From Isoperla grammatica (lineage: Eukaryota; Arthropoda; Insecta; Plecoptera; Perlodidae), in assembly GCA_945910005.1 (NCBI GenBank), contig OX246740.1:55297221-55361220 (forward strand): DNA of 64,000 nucleotides, read 5' to 3'. Positions within the stretch are counted from its first letter, which is position 1. Every line of letters starts with the position of its first letter. The translations under genes and the position numbers were made by a program. Shown piece after piece: positions 40,001 to 49,830 of this stretch. The notes beneath the pieces are model-generated. The model did no database searches. It was not told where the DNA came from and saw only the letters and a list, made by a program, of their open reading frames with translations.

Positions 40001-40368
40001 CCTAACATAAACGTAAAGTGCGATCTCACAGCCATCTAACCCTGATCGTTCTCATTCCAGAAGGCCGTGGTCGACGCAAGAAGAAGCTCTCCATCCTGCT
40101 GCCCCTGCTGCTCTTCATGAAGCTCAAGGCCATGCTGATCCCCATCCTGCTGATCGTGATCTTCATCAAGAAGATGTTAGTGGTGGGCGCGTTCCTGGCC
40201 CCCTCGTTCCTCGCGCAGCTCAAGCAGAAGGAGCACCACGCGACTGCGCACGAGCACGGACACCACGACTCCAACGAGTGGGGGGGAGGCTACGGGGTCG
40301 ACAGCTACGGCCGCATAGGCAAGCGGGACGCCCAGGAACTAGCCTACCACGGGTACAAGAAGACCTAG
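22010..40368 (+). CDS. Osi: Osiris-family protein (DUF1676), three exons, 254 aa
   Basis: Exons 22010-22220, 30168-30413 and 40061-40368 join in phase 1 at both junctions (GTAAGG and GTTGGT donors; CTTGCAG and TTCCAG acceptors) to give 254 residues. Residues 1-20 are a signal peptide. C46 and C55 form the two-cysteine region. Exon 2 (71-152) is acidic and variable. Exon 3 opens with GRGRRKKK, then a roughly 40-residue hydrophobic stretch with FIKKM (about 162-200), a His-rich segment, and the family AQxLAY motif as AQELAY (243-248). Osiris proteins are insect-specific secretory-pathway or endosomal membrane proteins expressed in cuticle-secreting epithelia, and in flies they lie in a dosage-sensitive cluster. 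A second member lies 14.7 kb downstream. The introns (7.9 and 9.6 kb) look long for the family. I cannot assign the member number. Confidence 0.9.
24436..24515 (+). repeat. tRNA-like (SINE head) segment
   Basis: GGTGGCTCATGCGG fits an A box and GGGTTCGAATCCC fits a B box with a T-stem, about 50 bases apart. The outer bases do not form an acceptor stem, so this is probably a SINE head or tRNA relic and not a functional tRNA gene. It differs from the family at 19.2-19.9 kb. Confidence 0.45.
29143..29540 (+). repeat. Tandem array, unit about 47 bp, about 8 copies
   Basis: The unit is close to TGGAGACTTCAACGCTGGAA followed by TCTAGCGAAACTCACATAAA plus a short A-rich spacer. Copies vary by substitutions and by small indels in the A-rich spacer; the last two are the most diverged. 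CGCTGGAATCTAGCG inside each unit can form a small stem. The array lies in intron 1, about 0.6 kb before exon 2. Confidence 0.9.
32633..32814. mobile_element. Small palindromic MITE-like element with internal duplications
   Basis: The ends are inverted copies of about 48 bp, starting GTAATAAAAACACTGTAGGA on each strand. Between them are two further direct copies of the right-hand segment (CATCGAGAATATTTTAACTG and a shorter variant). The layout is one arm followed by three head-to-tail copies of the opposite arm. I see no coding capacity and no certain target-site duplication. A foldback or MITE with tandem amplification of one end is the likeliest reading. Confidence 0.75.
37935..38412 (+). 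repeat. Tandem array of hairpin units, about 11 copies
   Basis: The unit is about 42 bp: AAGGAGATATATTGTTAGAT followed by CAGGCTCGCAGCAATGATCC and AAC. Some copies carry a 7-8 base insert that duplicates AACTAAC. Each unit contains TGTTAGATCA and TGATCCAACA as a 10-base inverted pair around a 12-base loop, so the array is a series of potential hairpins. It lies in intron 2 of the first Osiris-type gene. Confidence 0.9.
38571..38610 (+). repeat. SINE head fragment
   Basis: GCGATAGATGTGGCTCAGTG then GTAAGACGCG matches the 5' A-box region of the SINE at 19724 and then stops. It is a truncated third copy of that family. Confidence 0.45.
39455..39530 (+). repeat. tRNA-like SINE head
   Basis: GGTGTGATCGCTAAGGCG resembles an A box and CAGGTTTGAATTATAG a decayed B box, with TTGGTCTAGTAAACCATGG between them. 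No closed acceptor stem is visible. Probably a degenerate tRNA-derived repeat. Confidence 0.35.
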
Positions 40369-40930
40369 GCCTCACTCTAACACCATGGACACTGTGTTGC
40401 TGATGGTAAAGCAGTGTGCTGTGTGCATCGGCAAGCGGGACGCCCAGGAACTAGCCTACCACGGGTACAAGAAGACCTAGGCCTCACCTTAAGAGCGTTC
40501 GGAAGTAGTTTTGATGTTTTTAGTCAACTAATTGCTTTTAAGCAAATAGTAGGATTATTACGAAAATTTACCAACTTGCAGAAGGATGTCATATCTACGC
40601 ACGGTATTAAGTTCATTTGTGACAAGCCTGCATGCTCAAAAATAATATACTCGTGTTTGAGTAATGCAAATAAATTACTTTCGTCGAAAATGATCTGCGA
40701 AATAATACGGAGAATCTGTTCAAAAATCTTTAAATTATTTTTTAATAGGTTGGTGACAAATGTACTTAATACCATGCATAGATATGACATCCTTCTGAAA
40801 ATAGGTAATTTTTCATTATGATCCTACTATTAGTTTAAGAGTAATTAGTTGACGGCCAATACATATGTAAAACTTTTACTGCCGAACGCTCTTAACGCCA
40901 TGGACACTGTGTTACTAATGGTAATTAGCA
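40318..40930 (+). repeat. Tandem duplication of the Osiris 3' end (unit about 113 bp), second copy split
   Basis: The last codons of the first Osiris gene and its proximal 3' UTR (from 40318, GGCAAGCGGGACGCCCAGGA, through ACCATGGACACTGTGTTGCT) are repeated from 40431. The second copy repeats the AQELAY codons and the stop almost without change, then is broken at TTAA (40489-40492) by a MITE, and resumes after 40895 with CGCCATGGACACTGTGTTAC. The gene stop is in the first copy, so the duplicate is 3' UTR or flanking DNA unless splicing changes this. Confidence 0.9.
40493..40891. mobile_element. MITE with long terminal inverted repeats and TTAA target duplication
   Basis: A 399-bp element begins GAGCGTTCGGAAGTAG and ends with the inverted form CCGAACGCTC, flanked by TTAA on both sides (40489-40492 and 40892-40895). 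Similarity between the ends extends about 130 bp inwards (for example AGAAGGATGTCATATCTACG and its complement), with a short unique centre. TTAA duplication is typical of piggyBac and Kolobok-like transposases; which one mobilised it cannot be told. The 135-codon open frame across it (40414-40821) is not a gene. Confidence 0.85.
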
Positions 40931-43900
40931 GTGTACTACTAATTCTACCCCCCCCGGAAGTCGACTGTGGGCTGTCATTATCGCACTGACTACGGTTTCG
41001 GGGGCTAAGATGCCCGTCAATATCAAATACCGGAAATGCGAATCGCAGACGCGTTCTTCAAGAATTATGCAGGTTCATTATAAGTCTATGCTAATACCAT
41101 GTCCACACTAGGCCCGCTTAAAGTACACCCCTCGTAACTACGGTAATGTGAATGTAGCTCGGTTAAACATTAACTGCGTAATTATGGCTTTAACTTAATT
41201 AGCTGCTCATAAGTCGATGCATATGTGAACACTTGACACAGAAACACCCACACTCCCTTCCCCGGTTCTTGAACTACACTAACTACTGTTAGCTTAACTT
41301 TTGTTAGTGGGGCTAAGCGTTAATAGTTAACGTGGATCATCTAAGACCGTGTTTGTATATTATTTACAAGAACTGAACCATGAGAATGTTCGTTATCGAA
41401 ACTGATGCTGAATGGTTTCAGTTATTGATAAACCTAACTGAAGGTTTTCTATACCCATAAATACAACATGCGTGTTGTGTTCTTGTATATCAACCATTGG
41501 GTGTTCCAAACACACTCATAAGTACATATATCTGTCTCCCTCTCCCCCATCGCTCTAAATTGATTAAAGCAGTCTTCTTCTTCTCCTTGCTTGGGCGGCT
41601 GCAATAAGGAGTTATCAGTGAACGACACGAGACCGTGGTGCCAAATGGCGCAGCCTGATCGTTTCCTGATCTCGCCTTTAAATGTTTTCACTCAATTAAC
41701 CTCGAATGAATTCCATCAATCACATTCTCACCCCGTGCGTGTACACCACGTGTCTGGGTCAACCCCCCCCCCCCCCTCTTCACCCCCCCCTCATTCCACT
41801 GAAAGTAGGTTGTGATGTTGTAAAGCAGTTTAGAGGGAAAGAGATCCCCCACCCCCCTTTCCCATAACGATCCATTTCTGCTCATTTTGTACTTGACCGA
41901 CTTGCCAATATATTTATCGCACAAAACCTGAATATTACAAATCCCTAAATGTTTTTTTTGTTTAACCATTCATACAAATTGATTAGAAACGTATGTATAT
42001 GTCTTCCGACGGTTTATTTATACTTACAAAAACACAGCACCAAACATAAGATATATAGATTTAAATGTACAAAGCGCAGAGTGATACACATGCCAAGTTA
42101 ATATTAACATTGTTTAACAAGTATGTGGTAGAGTTCTAAACGGACAATGTAACCGGTACTGGAGTATGTTATTAATTCAGAATTTTGTTCATACGGTACA
42201 CGTGCATGCATTTATAGTGTACGTGCATAAGATGATGTTTTGTCGTAAATCTTTGGTATTCTAGGCCGTAGTTTAGTCGAGAGTACATGCACACACGTGC
42301 ATTACTTTGAGTGTGTGGGAAGACAAATATTGTGTAGAATGCTGCATTCTATGATCATGAGTTAACATGAGTTAACGTGAAGTTATCATCTGGCCCTTGC
42401 GCCAGCCTGACAAATATGAATTTACCAAATAATATTTATTTTTAACTTATTTGTAATTTGTGTTGTGAGCTATTGAGTGTGAGCTATTTATTGTTGCAAG
42501 ATTAGTAAAGTATTATAATGTGTATACTACAATATTTTAAAGCATATAAAAATAACTATTTTTATATCGCATTTGACAGAGCCTAGATGATATTAATCGT
42601 ATTTAAAGTTGCTTCAACGAAACACGTATATAGCTTTTATATACTTATGACCCACGTACAATTATTAACCGATACCTCTGAATCTACTAGACAAATTCGT
42701 GTTACTCTTATTTTGAACAATATACCAATCAGTCCCACACAATAAGAGTTGTTGGGCTGATAACGCTTGACTGACCGATGACCGAATACTTAGACGAACA
42801 CAGATCTACACATGACAAGAGATGGACACATACGTACACATTATTGAACAGACACACAAAGACAAGCCACAACGAATGACTAGAAACGACAACTTAATAA
42901 GCAAACACAGATTTTGACATTTTTCAAGACAGATTTACAAACTGACCGACTAAAAAATATGCGTTGAGCATTTGGGCTATCACATAGAGATGTATGCTTT
43001 TAAAAGTGACACAGACAGACGTACTGCCACTTGACATTTGGGGAGTTTCATATGGATTTAGAAATTTTCAACATACATACAGTCATACACAGACACACTG
43101 GCCGACATAGCACCTAGACATATCCTACGTGAAATCAATTATTTTGGCAGTTACACAAACAGATTTATATATTGACAGATATAATACACAGTAAACGGAC
43201 TCGGAGTTATATGAAGAGCTTAGTTAATTTATGTACGGACATACATAAACTGACAGGACAGAATCACTGACTGACTGAATAAATACTATCAATCAAGAGA
43301 CTACACGACATGGGACTTACATTAACAAATGAAAATACCGACACGAGACTCTTACGGATGGAATGAAATATTAAACCAACCATTTAGATGGGCCGACAGG
43401 TAGAGACACAACTACAACTTTTGACAAATACAAATGATCCTTCTTTGATCAAAGATAAAGTCTGAGATTGAGAGAACATGTGGACATGAACACACACATT
43501 GACATATTAGATCCGTTGTAAGATACTGAGACACACATACGGACATAACTTGATACAACATGGACGATATTCGAGAGTTTATACAGACAGTGAGACAGAC
43601 AGACATAAACAGATACGAACTGTTGACAATGAGACTGACATACAGATATAACTTAATACATGCATTACGAGATTCAACAGTTTTTACTGCCACATTGAGA
43701 CAGACATACTCAGAGAAACTGTTGAAAGACACCGAGACAGACATGAACACATACGAACCGTTTAAAGAAAGTGAGAAAGACAGACATAAACAGATACGAA
43801 CTGTCGACAATGAGACAGGCATACAAATATAACTGAATACATGCATTACGAGACAACAGTTTTTACTGCTACATTGAGACAGACATACAGAGAAAAACCG

Positions 43901-45200
43901 TTTAAAGACACCGAGACAGACATGAACATATACGAACCGTTTAAAGAAAATGAGACAGACAGACAGACAATCATATAGATATAACTTAATATAATCACAC
44001 AGACAGTGAGACTAGGAGACATTTTTGAACTATGCAACTGCGTACACTAAATTTGAGACCCAGACATCGAGGCAGGCAGGTGACATTCGAACAATGACCG
44101 ACATAAAAGAGCTTCACACAATCAGACATCAGTATGGTAGAGATAAATACACGTAGACATAAATACATACAATGACAGACAGAACGACCGACAGACAAAG
44201 ACAAAGAAAGACACGTCTAGTCAAAACGACTCAGAAAATACGTAATCGACAAATTAATATCAGACTGAAAGACAAATCAAAACGCCAAAATAGGACATAA
44301 GACAATTAGAAAACTTAGAAGAGAGGTGGTGGAATATTGATGCTAAAGACGAACTGAAAGACAAACCGATAAGACGGAACTTCGTAATAAAGAACACAAT
44401 AAAAGCAGTATCATAACTGTATAGATCATGCAAACTCGCAAACTGTAAATATACCAAACTAGCCTTTAATAAATTACAATCGTAATTCATTATAACGGAA
44501 CACGTTATTCGAGAAAGGTTTCAGCTTGGCAAGAAAATTGCAGTGAGAGTCAATATTGTTTACATTCTCCGTAGACATACCCCCGTAGACATACCCCTCT
44601 GGGAAATAATTCAACGTAAGCCATTCAAAAAAAAAATGGCATTCGAAATTGAAAAATATACCAACTGTTTACTTTCCTTTTCTGTTTCGTTGTATAAGAT
44701 TTAAAATGTACATTTGAAACACAAGTGGGACTTGAAGATCGTTTAGAGATAAAATGTTTCCATTTGCGAAATGTGAAATGCGAAACGAATTTACAAGACA
44801 AATTTGCAAAGCAAATACAAAAATACCTCATTAAATATGAAATATGAACTCATGTTATGACGACGTACAATAGTTTAATAGGGTTTCGATTTGCTCGTTT
44901 TATAAAATAATTATATTAAAAAAAAGTAACTTTCTATTGAGTTCAACATTTTCCTTTTTTTACTTATATTTGTGTATTAAATACAATTATCATTTAACCA
45001 AAACTCACGTTGTAAAATAGGCCACAATATTATCTCACTCTATAGATCGTATGTCGTTTAACATTATGGCAGCACATTTGAATTTAATTCTTAAAGGCCT
45101 ATTTTCACATACAAGTAAGTATTTTTTGTTTTCAAATAGACATTAAAAAAATAAGAAAACCGCAGTTTATGGCAACTTTGGACGAGGCCTACTCCCCCTA
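40931..45200. other. Intergenic DNA between the Osiris duplication and the THAP element
   Basis: There is no recognisable gene. C-runs lie at 41763-41776 and 41783-41790. From about 42780 to 44300 the DNA is dominated by GACAGACATA-type degenerate repeats, with one clear tandem unit listed separately. Confidence 0.6.
43590..44000. repeat. GACA/CATA-rich degenerate repeat with a 181-bp tandem unit
   Basis: Copies start near 43590 and 43771, with a partial third near 43951. Each runs from GTGAGA(C/A)AGACAGACATAA through GAACTGT(T/C)GACAATGAGAC and CATGCATTACGAGA to GAACCGTTTAAAGAAA. The surrounding DNA (about 42780-44300) is made of looser GACAGACA and ACATACA motifs, so the unit probably arose inside an older degenerate satellite. 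The long open frames on both strands here follow from the composition and are not genes. Confidence 0.75.
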
Positions 45201-45638
45201 CAATGATTTGTTTTGACGCGCGCCTCGGGGCATGTGACGTTGTTGGATGCGGGCCGAGCGGCTGGGCGAGGCGCGACTCGGGTAGGAACACCCGTTGCGT
45301 GGTGCAGTAAGGGGTTGACACTTGACAGTCTGTATGGATGGTTGTTTCTCAGAATTGCTTCAAGAAATGTACAATGAATAGTTTTATTAATAACTAATGT
45401 GAGTGCTAATATCCAGCAGTTTATTAAGAGAGTGCACGGACAAGTGGATTGTGTAGAGTACGTCTTTAGGCTAGTTGATTTATTTGTAGTTGTAGTTTCA
45501 TTATGCTTGTCGTAGAGGCATTAAGCATAACGGACATTATAAGTGTCAAAGCTTTTATGTTATTATTGTGAATGGCCATTTAGACTATAGTGTACTTATC
45601 GCACCAGCTATATTAATCAGTAATCATTTGTATTAAAT

Positions 45639-45956
45639 TGTTGTGCGTACGGATGCAATAACAGTCTTGTAAGCCCGATCGACATGTCGTTTCACCGTTT
45701 TCCAAACAGGGACAAATCTCCAGTGCCTTTGGATTTTTAGCCAGTGCAACATAAAAACTGGCTATCGAAAATTAATAGTAAGAACTCTGTAGGCCTACCA
45801 AGCAAATACACTCGTGTATGTTCCGAACATTTCATTAAAGACGACTATGAAATTACCAACAGTTTGAAAATGGAAAATGAATCTTATGAAAAAAAAATCG
45901 AAACGTGTGTTAAAAAAATGAGCAGTACCGTCTGTCAAATTGAGAGGCAGCATTGA
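45639..45956 (+). pseudogene. THAP-domain protein fragment with an in-frame stop
   Basis: The frame reads CCAYGCNNSLVSPI, then FHRFPNRDKSP, an in-frame TAG at about 45738, then KNWLSKI and YTRVCSEHFIKDDYE. This gives the C-x(n)-C ... C-x2-H zinc ligands and the FHRFP and CSEHF signatures of the C2CH THAP DNA-binding domain. A Lys/Glu-rich stretch follows to a stop at 45954-45956. There is no clear start codon; a stop lies just upstream in frame. Positions downstream of the domain have lost alignment with known THAP proteins. It lies between inverted GC-rich ends, so a transposon origin is likely. Confidence 0.65.
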
Positions 45957-46085
45957 TACCCCTTTTAAAACAGAGCGCAGTGCATGTTACCTTGCCGCTC
46001 GAAACAAGCATAGTCTCATTGAAAACATTCGAACCCAAAGTGCCCAAAGTACATCTACACATCACGCTGTACTACGCTACGATTA

Positions 46086-46416
46086 ATGTTTATGTAATTA
46101 CGTCTCACTAAATCACGAAAGATTTCAGAATAAACCTAAAGAGATAGAAATAAAGTTTGAGCTTGATATTGAAACACTAATAAGAGCCAACCAGTTTGCG
46201 GAGGGGATGACGTTTTGTGCAAGTTCGGAAAGTGAAACCGATGAAATAAACGACCACGACGAATCGTTTGAAACAGAAGATTTTGACGAATGTGAATCTG
46301 TCAATGATAGTGAGAGTGATCACACCGATGACAATCAATTCAATACGATGACAATACAAGTTCCTCCAAGCCAAACATACGGCATCTCGAACATACACCC
46401 TTCAACTGTCCGATAG
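46086..46416 (+). pseudogene. Acidic C-terminal fragment inside the THAP element
   Basis: An open frame without a convincing start runs from after a stop near 46085 to the stop at 46414-46416. It includes HERFQNKPKEIEIKFELDIE, TLIRANQFAEGM, then a very acidic Ser/Asp/Glu-rich segment (SSESETDE, ETEDFDECES), and ends IQVPPSQTYGISN. It looks like a real protein end rather than a chance frame. It is not in frame with the THAP segment. I do not recognise a domain. Confidence 0.4.
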
Positions 46417-46515
46417 AGGTGGGGGCGGTGGGGCGCGCCACGGATGGCCAGCAGCGAAGATGAGTGAGCGCGGCACAGCTCGCATCCAACTACGTCACGC
46501 GTGTGACGTCACCCA

Positions 46516-48344
46516 ATGAACATTCTTGAATAAAATTGCTCATAACTTGTTTAAATACGGACCGATTTCTTTCATTTTTGTTCCTAAATTGTTTAAATAA
46601 TTCAAGGTCTGACATAGTTTAACTACAACGCTAGATGACAATATGCCTTTAACATTTTTCTCAATGTGTATGCTATGGGGCAAATTATATAAATGACAAG
46701 ACAGCTCCTGAATATCTAATTATTGATAATTATTCATGACAAATAAATATAAGTGAACAAATACAAGAAAAAAGCAAAAAGAAATAGTTCTAATTTTTAA
46801 CACAAAATTTCGAACTTGTTTATAATGTATCTTTCTGTGAAAATAATTGATCTATTTATATATAAATGTGTGTATGTAAACGTATAAACTATTTATTTAA
46901 TTTAAAAATGTGTGTTATGATAATGTAAATCATTTATCTCGAGTTTTGCCACTCGAGCTGTTACTGATTTCTAAGTTAATTATTTATTTGTATTTATAAT
47001 GAATTGTTAATACACTCATGTCATCAACTATTTAATATTTTGTTCCTGAATAAAGTATTGAATACAAACATTGAGATATAGCCAAGAAGTTCTGCGTCCT
47101 TGCTTTAAGGGTGCACTTCTTGCTACACGTTTTCCCCATTTCTACACGTTATTCTATTCCACTCCTGTCCGGTTATAGAGTCCATGCAGTTAATGGAAGC
47201 ATATTCAACACAGGTAAGTATGCTCTCTTGTTGTTGAAATTATCAAACAAACTAGAACCGCATTCAAGCTGTGAGTTTAAACCTCTGCTTGTTAGATTCT
47301 AGTAGTTATTAACCCTACGAAATCATTTATACAAAGAATTATAAGCAAACGTTTAGAAAAAGGAGCCAGTTAATACGGTTCTTATAATAAAATTTGATTT
47401 AGTTGCGGTTAATAATTACTTGCATAAACATAAATGCAAAAACGGCGACTTTTGACACTTTGGACACAATAAGTGTTGGGCTAAAAAACGTTTCCTATCC
47501 TAGCCTTGATTTAAACACGCCAAGGACTGTATATATCTCAGGTTAGGTACCCTCTCAACACATGGTACACTGTAGATGGACCATTTAGTCGGGCTGAGAC
47601 TTTTAAACATCTTCAGTAAACGTTTAAACGGTCATGCCTTTGAATAAACCTTTAACCTTTCACCCACTAGAACAAACTTAAACTGCTGCATCAATGAGGA
47701 TGTCATAAAGTTATCGCGCAGAAAGTATAGGCAATCAGTTTCTAATCGTTTGACACATGTCGACCGCATTGCAATCAGTTGCTCATTCAAAGTAGACCCA
47801 CTTCCATTTTCAATTCACTCACGCTACGCATTTATAGACGTACTCACTAGAGCACCAAACATGACTTATTTACATATAGCATTAATCGAACAGATATTAA
47901 ATTTTAAAATTCATTACCGGATAATCACCCTACCGTTTAACGTTTAAAGGTGTTATCTAGTATTTAATAAACAGTTACCTGAACACTTTCGCCCACCCTA
48001 CAATCTAGACGGCTCTCCGCTACTACCGTACGTAATGAATTTTGCATAATATATTTTGATCCGTTATCTGTAGACCATAATAGTATCTAGTTGCGTTATC
48101 TTCCGACAATTTCCTTTTTTAAAAGTTGTTTTAAAAATACAAACAGCTCTGGTGCAGCAGAGTCTAAGCGATGCATTGAACTATCTCTCCCAAGCAGTCT
48201 AGTTAGGATCTAACAACTTGTCCGGCACCGTCTCATGGGACATACCAAACATCACAAGTTGATCACTAGGTCAACTTCCGGGCCGGGCGCGGCAAAGCTG
48301 ATCGCCCCCCGGTCAACATTCCTCGTGTGAGTTGACTTTGATCT
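46516..48344. other. Intergenic DNA, no gene recognised
   Basis: AT-rich. CTCGAGTTTTGCCACTCGAG near 46938 is a short hairpin. CAACACAGGTAAGTATG near 47207-47223 is a strong donor-like match, but no exon can be supported. Confidence 0.55.
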
Positions 48345-48552
48345 ATGAAGCATGTGTTAGTGTTTCTTCTTCTTGTTTTATGTGTTGCGCACAAGCCTGG
48401 TACTTAAATCTACACACGTAGCGAGTAGACATCGCTTCACAGCAGTTGATTATGAAGACGAGTTATTCGATAAAGTTAAGACCGTGTTTCGTCTAAAACT
48501 CCAGGCAAAACGTGATTTAAAATTGCTTAAAATTATTCCTATATTGCTTTAA
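48345..48552 (+). pseudogene. Possible small secreted-protein gene or relic, frameshifted
   Basis: ATG at 48345 opens a frame that reads MKHVLVFLLLVLCVAHKPG, a classic signal peptide, and stops at 48405-48407. One frame over, the sequence continues as SRHRFTAVDYEDELFDKVKT and then a Lys/Leu-rich stretch ending KIIPILL, with a stop at 48550-48552. Joined by a single shift, this would be a secreted protein of about 68 residues. No TATA box is seen; GGTCAAC motifs lie at about 48272 and 48311. It could be a pseudogene, a real gene with a sequencing indel, or a first exon with an unrecognised donor. I recognise no family. Confidence 0.3.
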
Positions 48553-49689
48553 AATTGTGATGTTCTTTCATATAGAATTTAAGTTTATTTTATTAATGTT
48601 TCTAAGTTTTGATTGACATTTTTATTATGTCATTGGGAAACAACTAAACACTAGCGTTTAAAAATGTATTATTGAAACTAATAAAATCATTCTACTATAA
48701 TGAAACGGTGTAAATCAAGTATTCTCAGTGGTTTTCACGAGACAAATTTAATTTCATCACGTAGACCTCTGTGTCCGATATTTACCGTTTAGATTTGTAT
48801 ACTTTCTACATTTTAAATCCACAGGCCCTTTTGGGCACCGAACAACTCGTTTTGACAGCAACCTAATAAATTGCATTTTCTTCTGTAAAATATTATGCTC
48901 ATATCCTCACTATTTTCTCACAATTGGACGGTTAAAAATGAGGTCACATAAAATCTCTATTCTTCTGTACGTACCACAAATAGTTTTCAACATTTCAAAT
49001 AATAACGTTCGTAGCTGTGAATATCGCATTCTTCTCATTCTTTTTGTGCGACTCCACGTCACATATATGTTGTGCAATGACTATAAGGGGAGAATTGTGG
49101 TGAATGTGACAGGGTAGGTGGCGCTTCTACATTGTGATGTAATCTCAAAGCAGAATAAATGAGAAATGTTTGCCCTATCGTTCACACAATGGAATATTGA
49201 GATGAAACATGTTTGTGAGGCTGGATGTTTTTCCTCGTGTCTCCTGCGAAGCTTGATTTCTGAATCTTTTTGAAGTTACTTTCTAAATCTTGAAATGTAT
49301 CAGCTCAGAGATTACACATGGTCTTTATCTACTTAATAATGAAATTTTTCACCAACATAAGCTACCACAGATCAACTATTGGTCTCGATTCTTTTCTCCT
49401 TTTGAATACCTGATTTTTTAAAATGTGGGTGGGAATTTTGAAATAATTATATTTTATTTGAAATTCATACCCTGAATATTTGCATTTTCCTCATCGTTAA
49501 TAAAGAAAAAAATAATTTCAAAGTCTCGCCAGAACACTTAACGTTAATCTACACCTTCGTTATAACCGCGTCCTGTTACTCACAAACAACCCTTGTTATC
49601 CTGAAAACACAGTGTACAACTCAATTACACCTTGTCAATTGTAATCGCGCCTCTTAATGAATATTTATCGCCCGAGTGTTGTCTATAAT

Positions 49690-49830
49690 GAGAGGGTGGG
49701 TGACGTCACTAGTGCCCCCGCGGGGCCCGTACGTCACGGCGGTATGCGACACCGCTGCTCCCTGGTGGTCGGCCCTGTGACGTCAGAGCGAGGGAGTCCC
49801 CGCCTTCTTGGCGCGACGCGATGCTCTACC
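49690..49830. promoter_or_regulatory. GC-rich island with two perfect CRE octamers
   Basis: TGACGTCA occurs at 49701-49708 and 49778-49785, with a TACGTCAC half-site at 49730. They lie in a sharply bounded GC- and CpG-rich block (CCCCCGCGGGGCCCG) within AT-rich DNA. It could be a promoter, an enhancer or the end of a GC-rich transposon. No transcript start or coding exon can be tied to it. Confidence 0.3.

Larger units (their letters stand above)
30414..40060 (+). other. Intron 2 of the first Osiris-type gene
   Basis: About 9.6 kb. It holds the compound palindromic element at 32633-32814, the hairpin-unit tandem array at about 37935-38412, a SINE head at 38571-38610, a tRNA-like segment near 39455-39530, and a perfect TGACGTCA at 39977 shortly before exon 3. 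I found no other coding exon. Confidence 0.7.
45200..46515 (+). mobile_element. THAP-domain DNA transposon remnant, internally deleted
   Basis: GC-rich ends face each other: CATGTGACGTTGTTGGATGC (45231-45250) and, inverted, CGCGTGACGTAGTTGGATGC (complement of 46482-46501). Between them is a THAP zinc-finger coding segment and, about 130 bases further on, an open acidic C-terminal segment in another frame. No transposase catalytic core is visible, so this looks like a deletion derivative. P-type and related transposons carry THAP domains; the exact family and the outer boundaries are not certain. Confidence 0.5.

Noticed and set aside
40414..40821. 135-codon frame after the Osiris gene
   Set aside because: It runs from the duplicated Osiris tail into a MITE and has no domain; long inverted ends explain the sequence.
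43412..43846. 144-codon minus-strand frame rich in Cys, Val and Ser
   Set aside because: It lies in GACA/CATA repeats, is open on both strands and has no domain or splice context.
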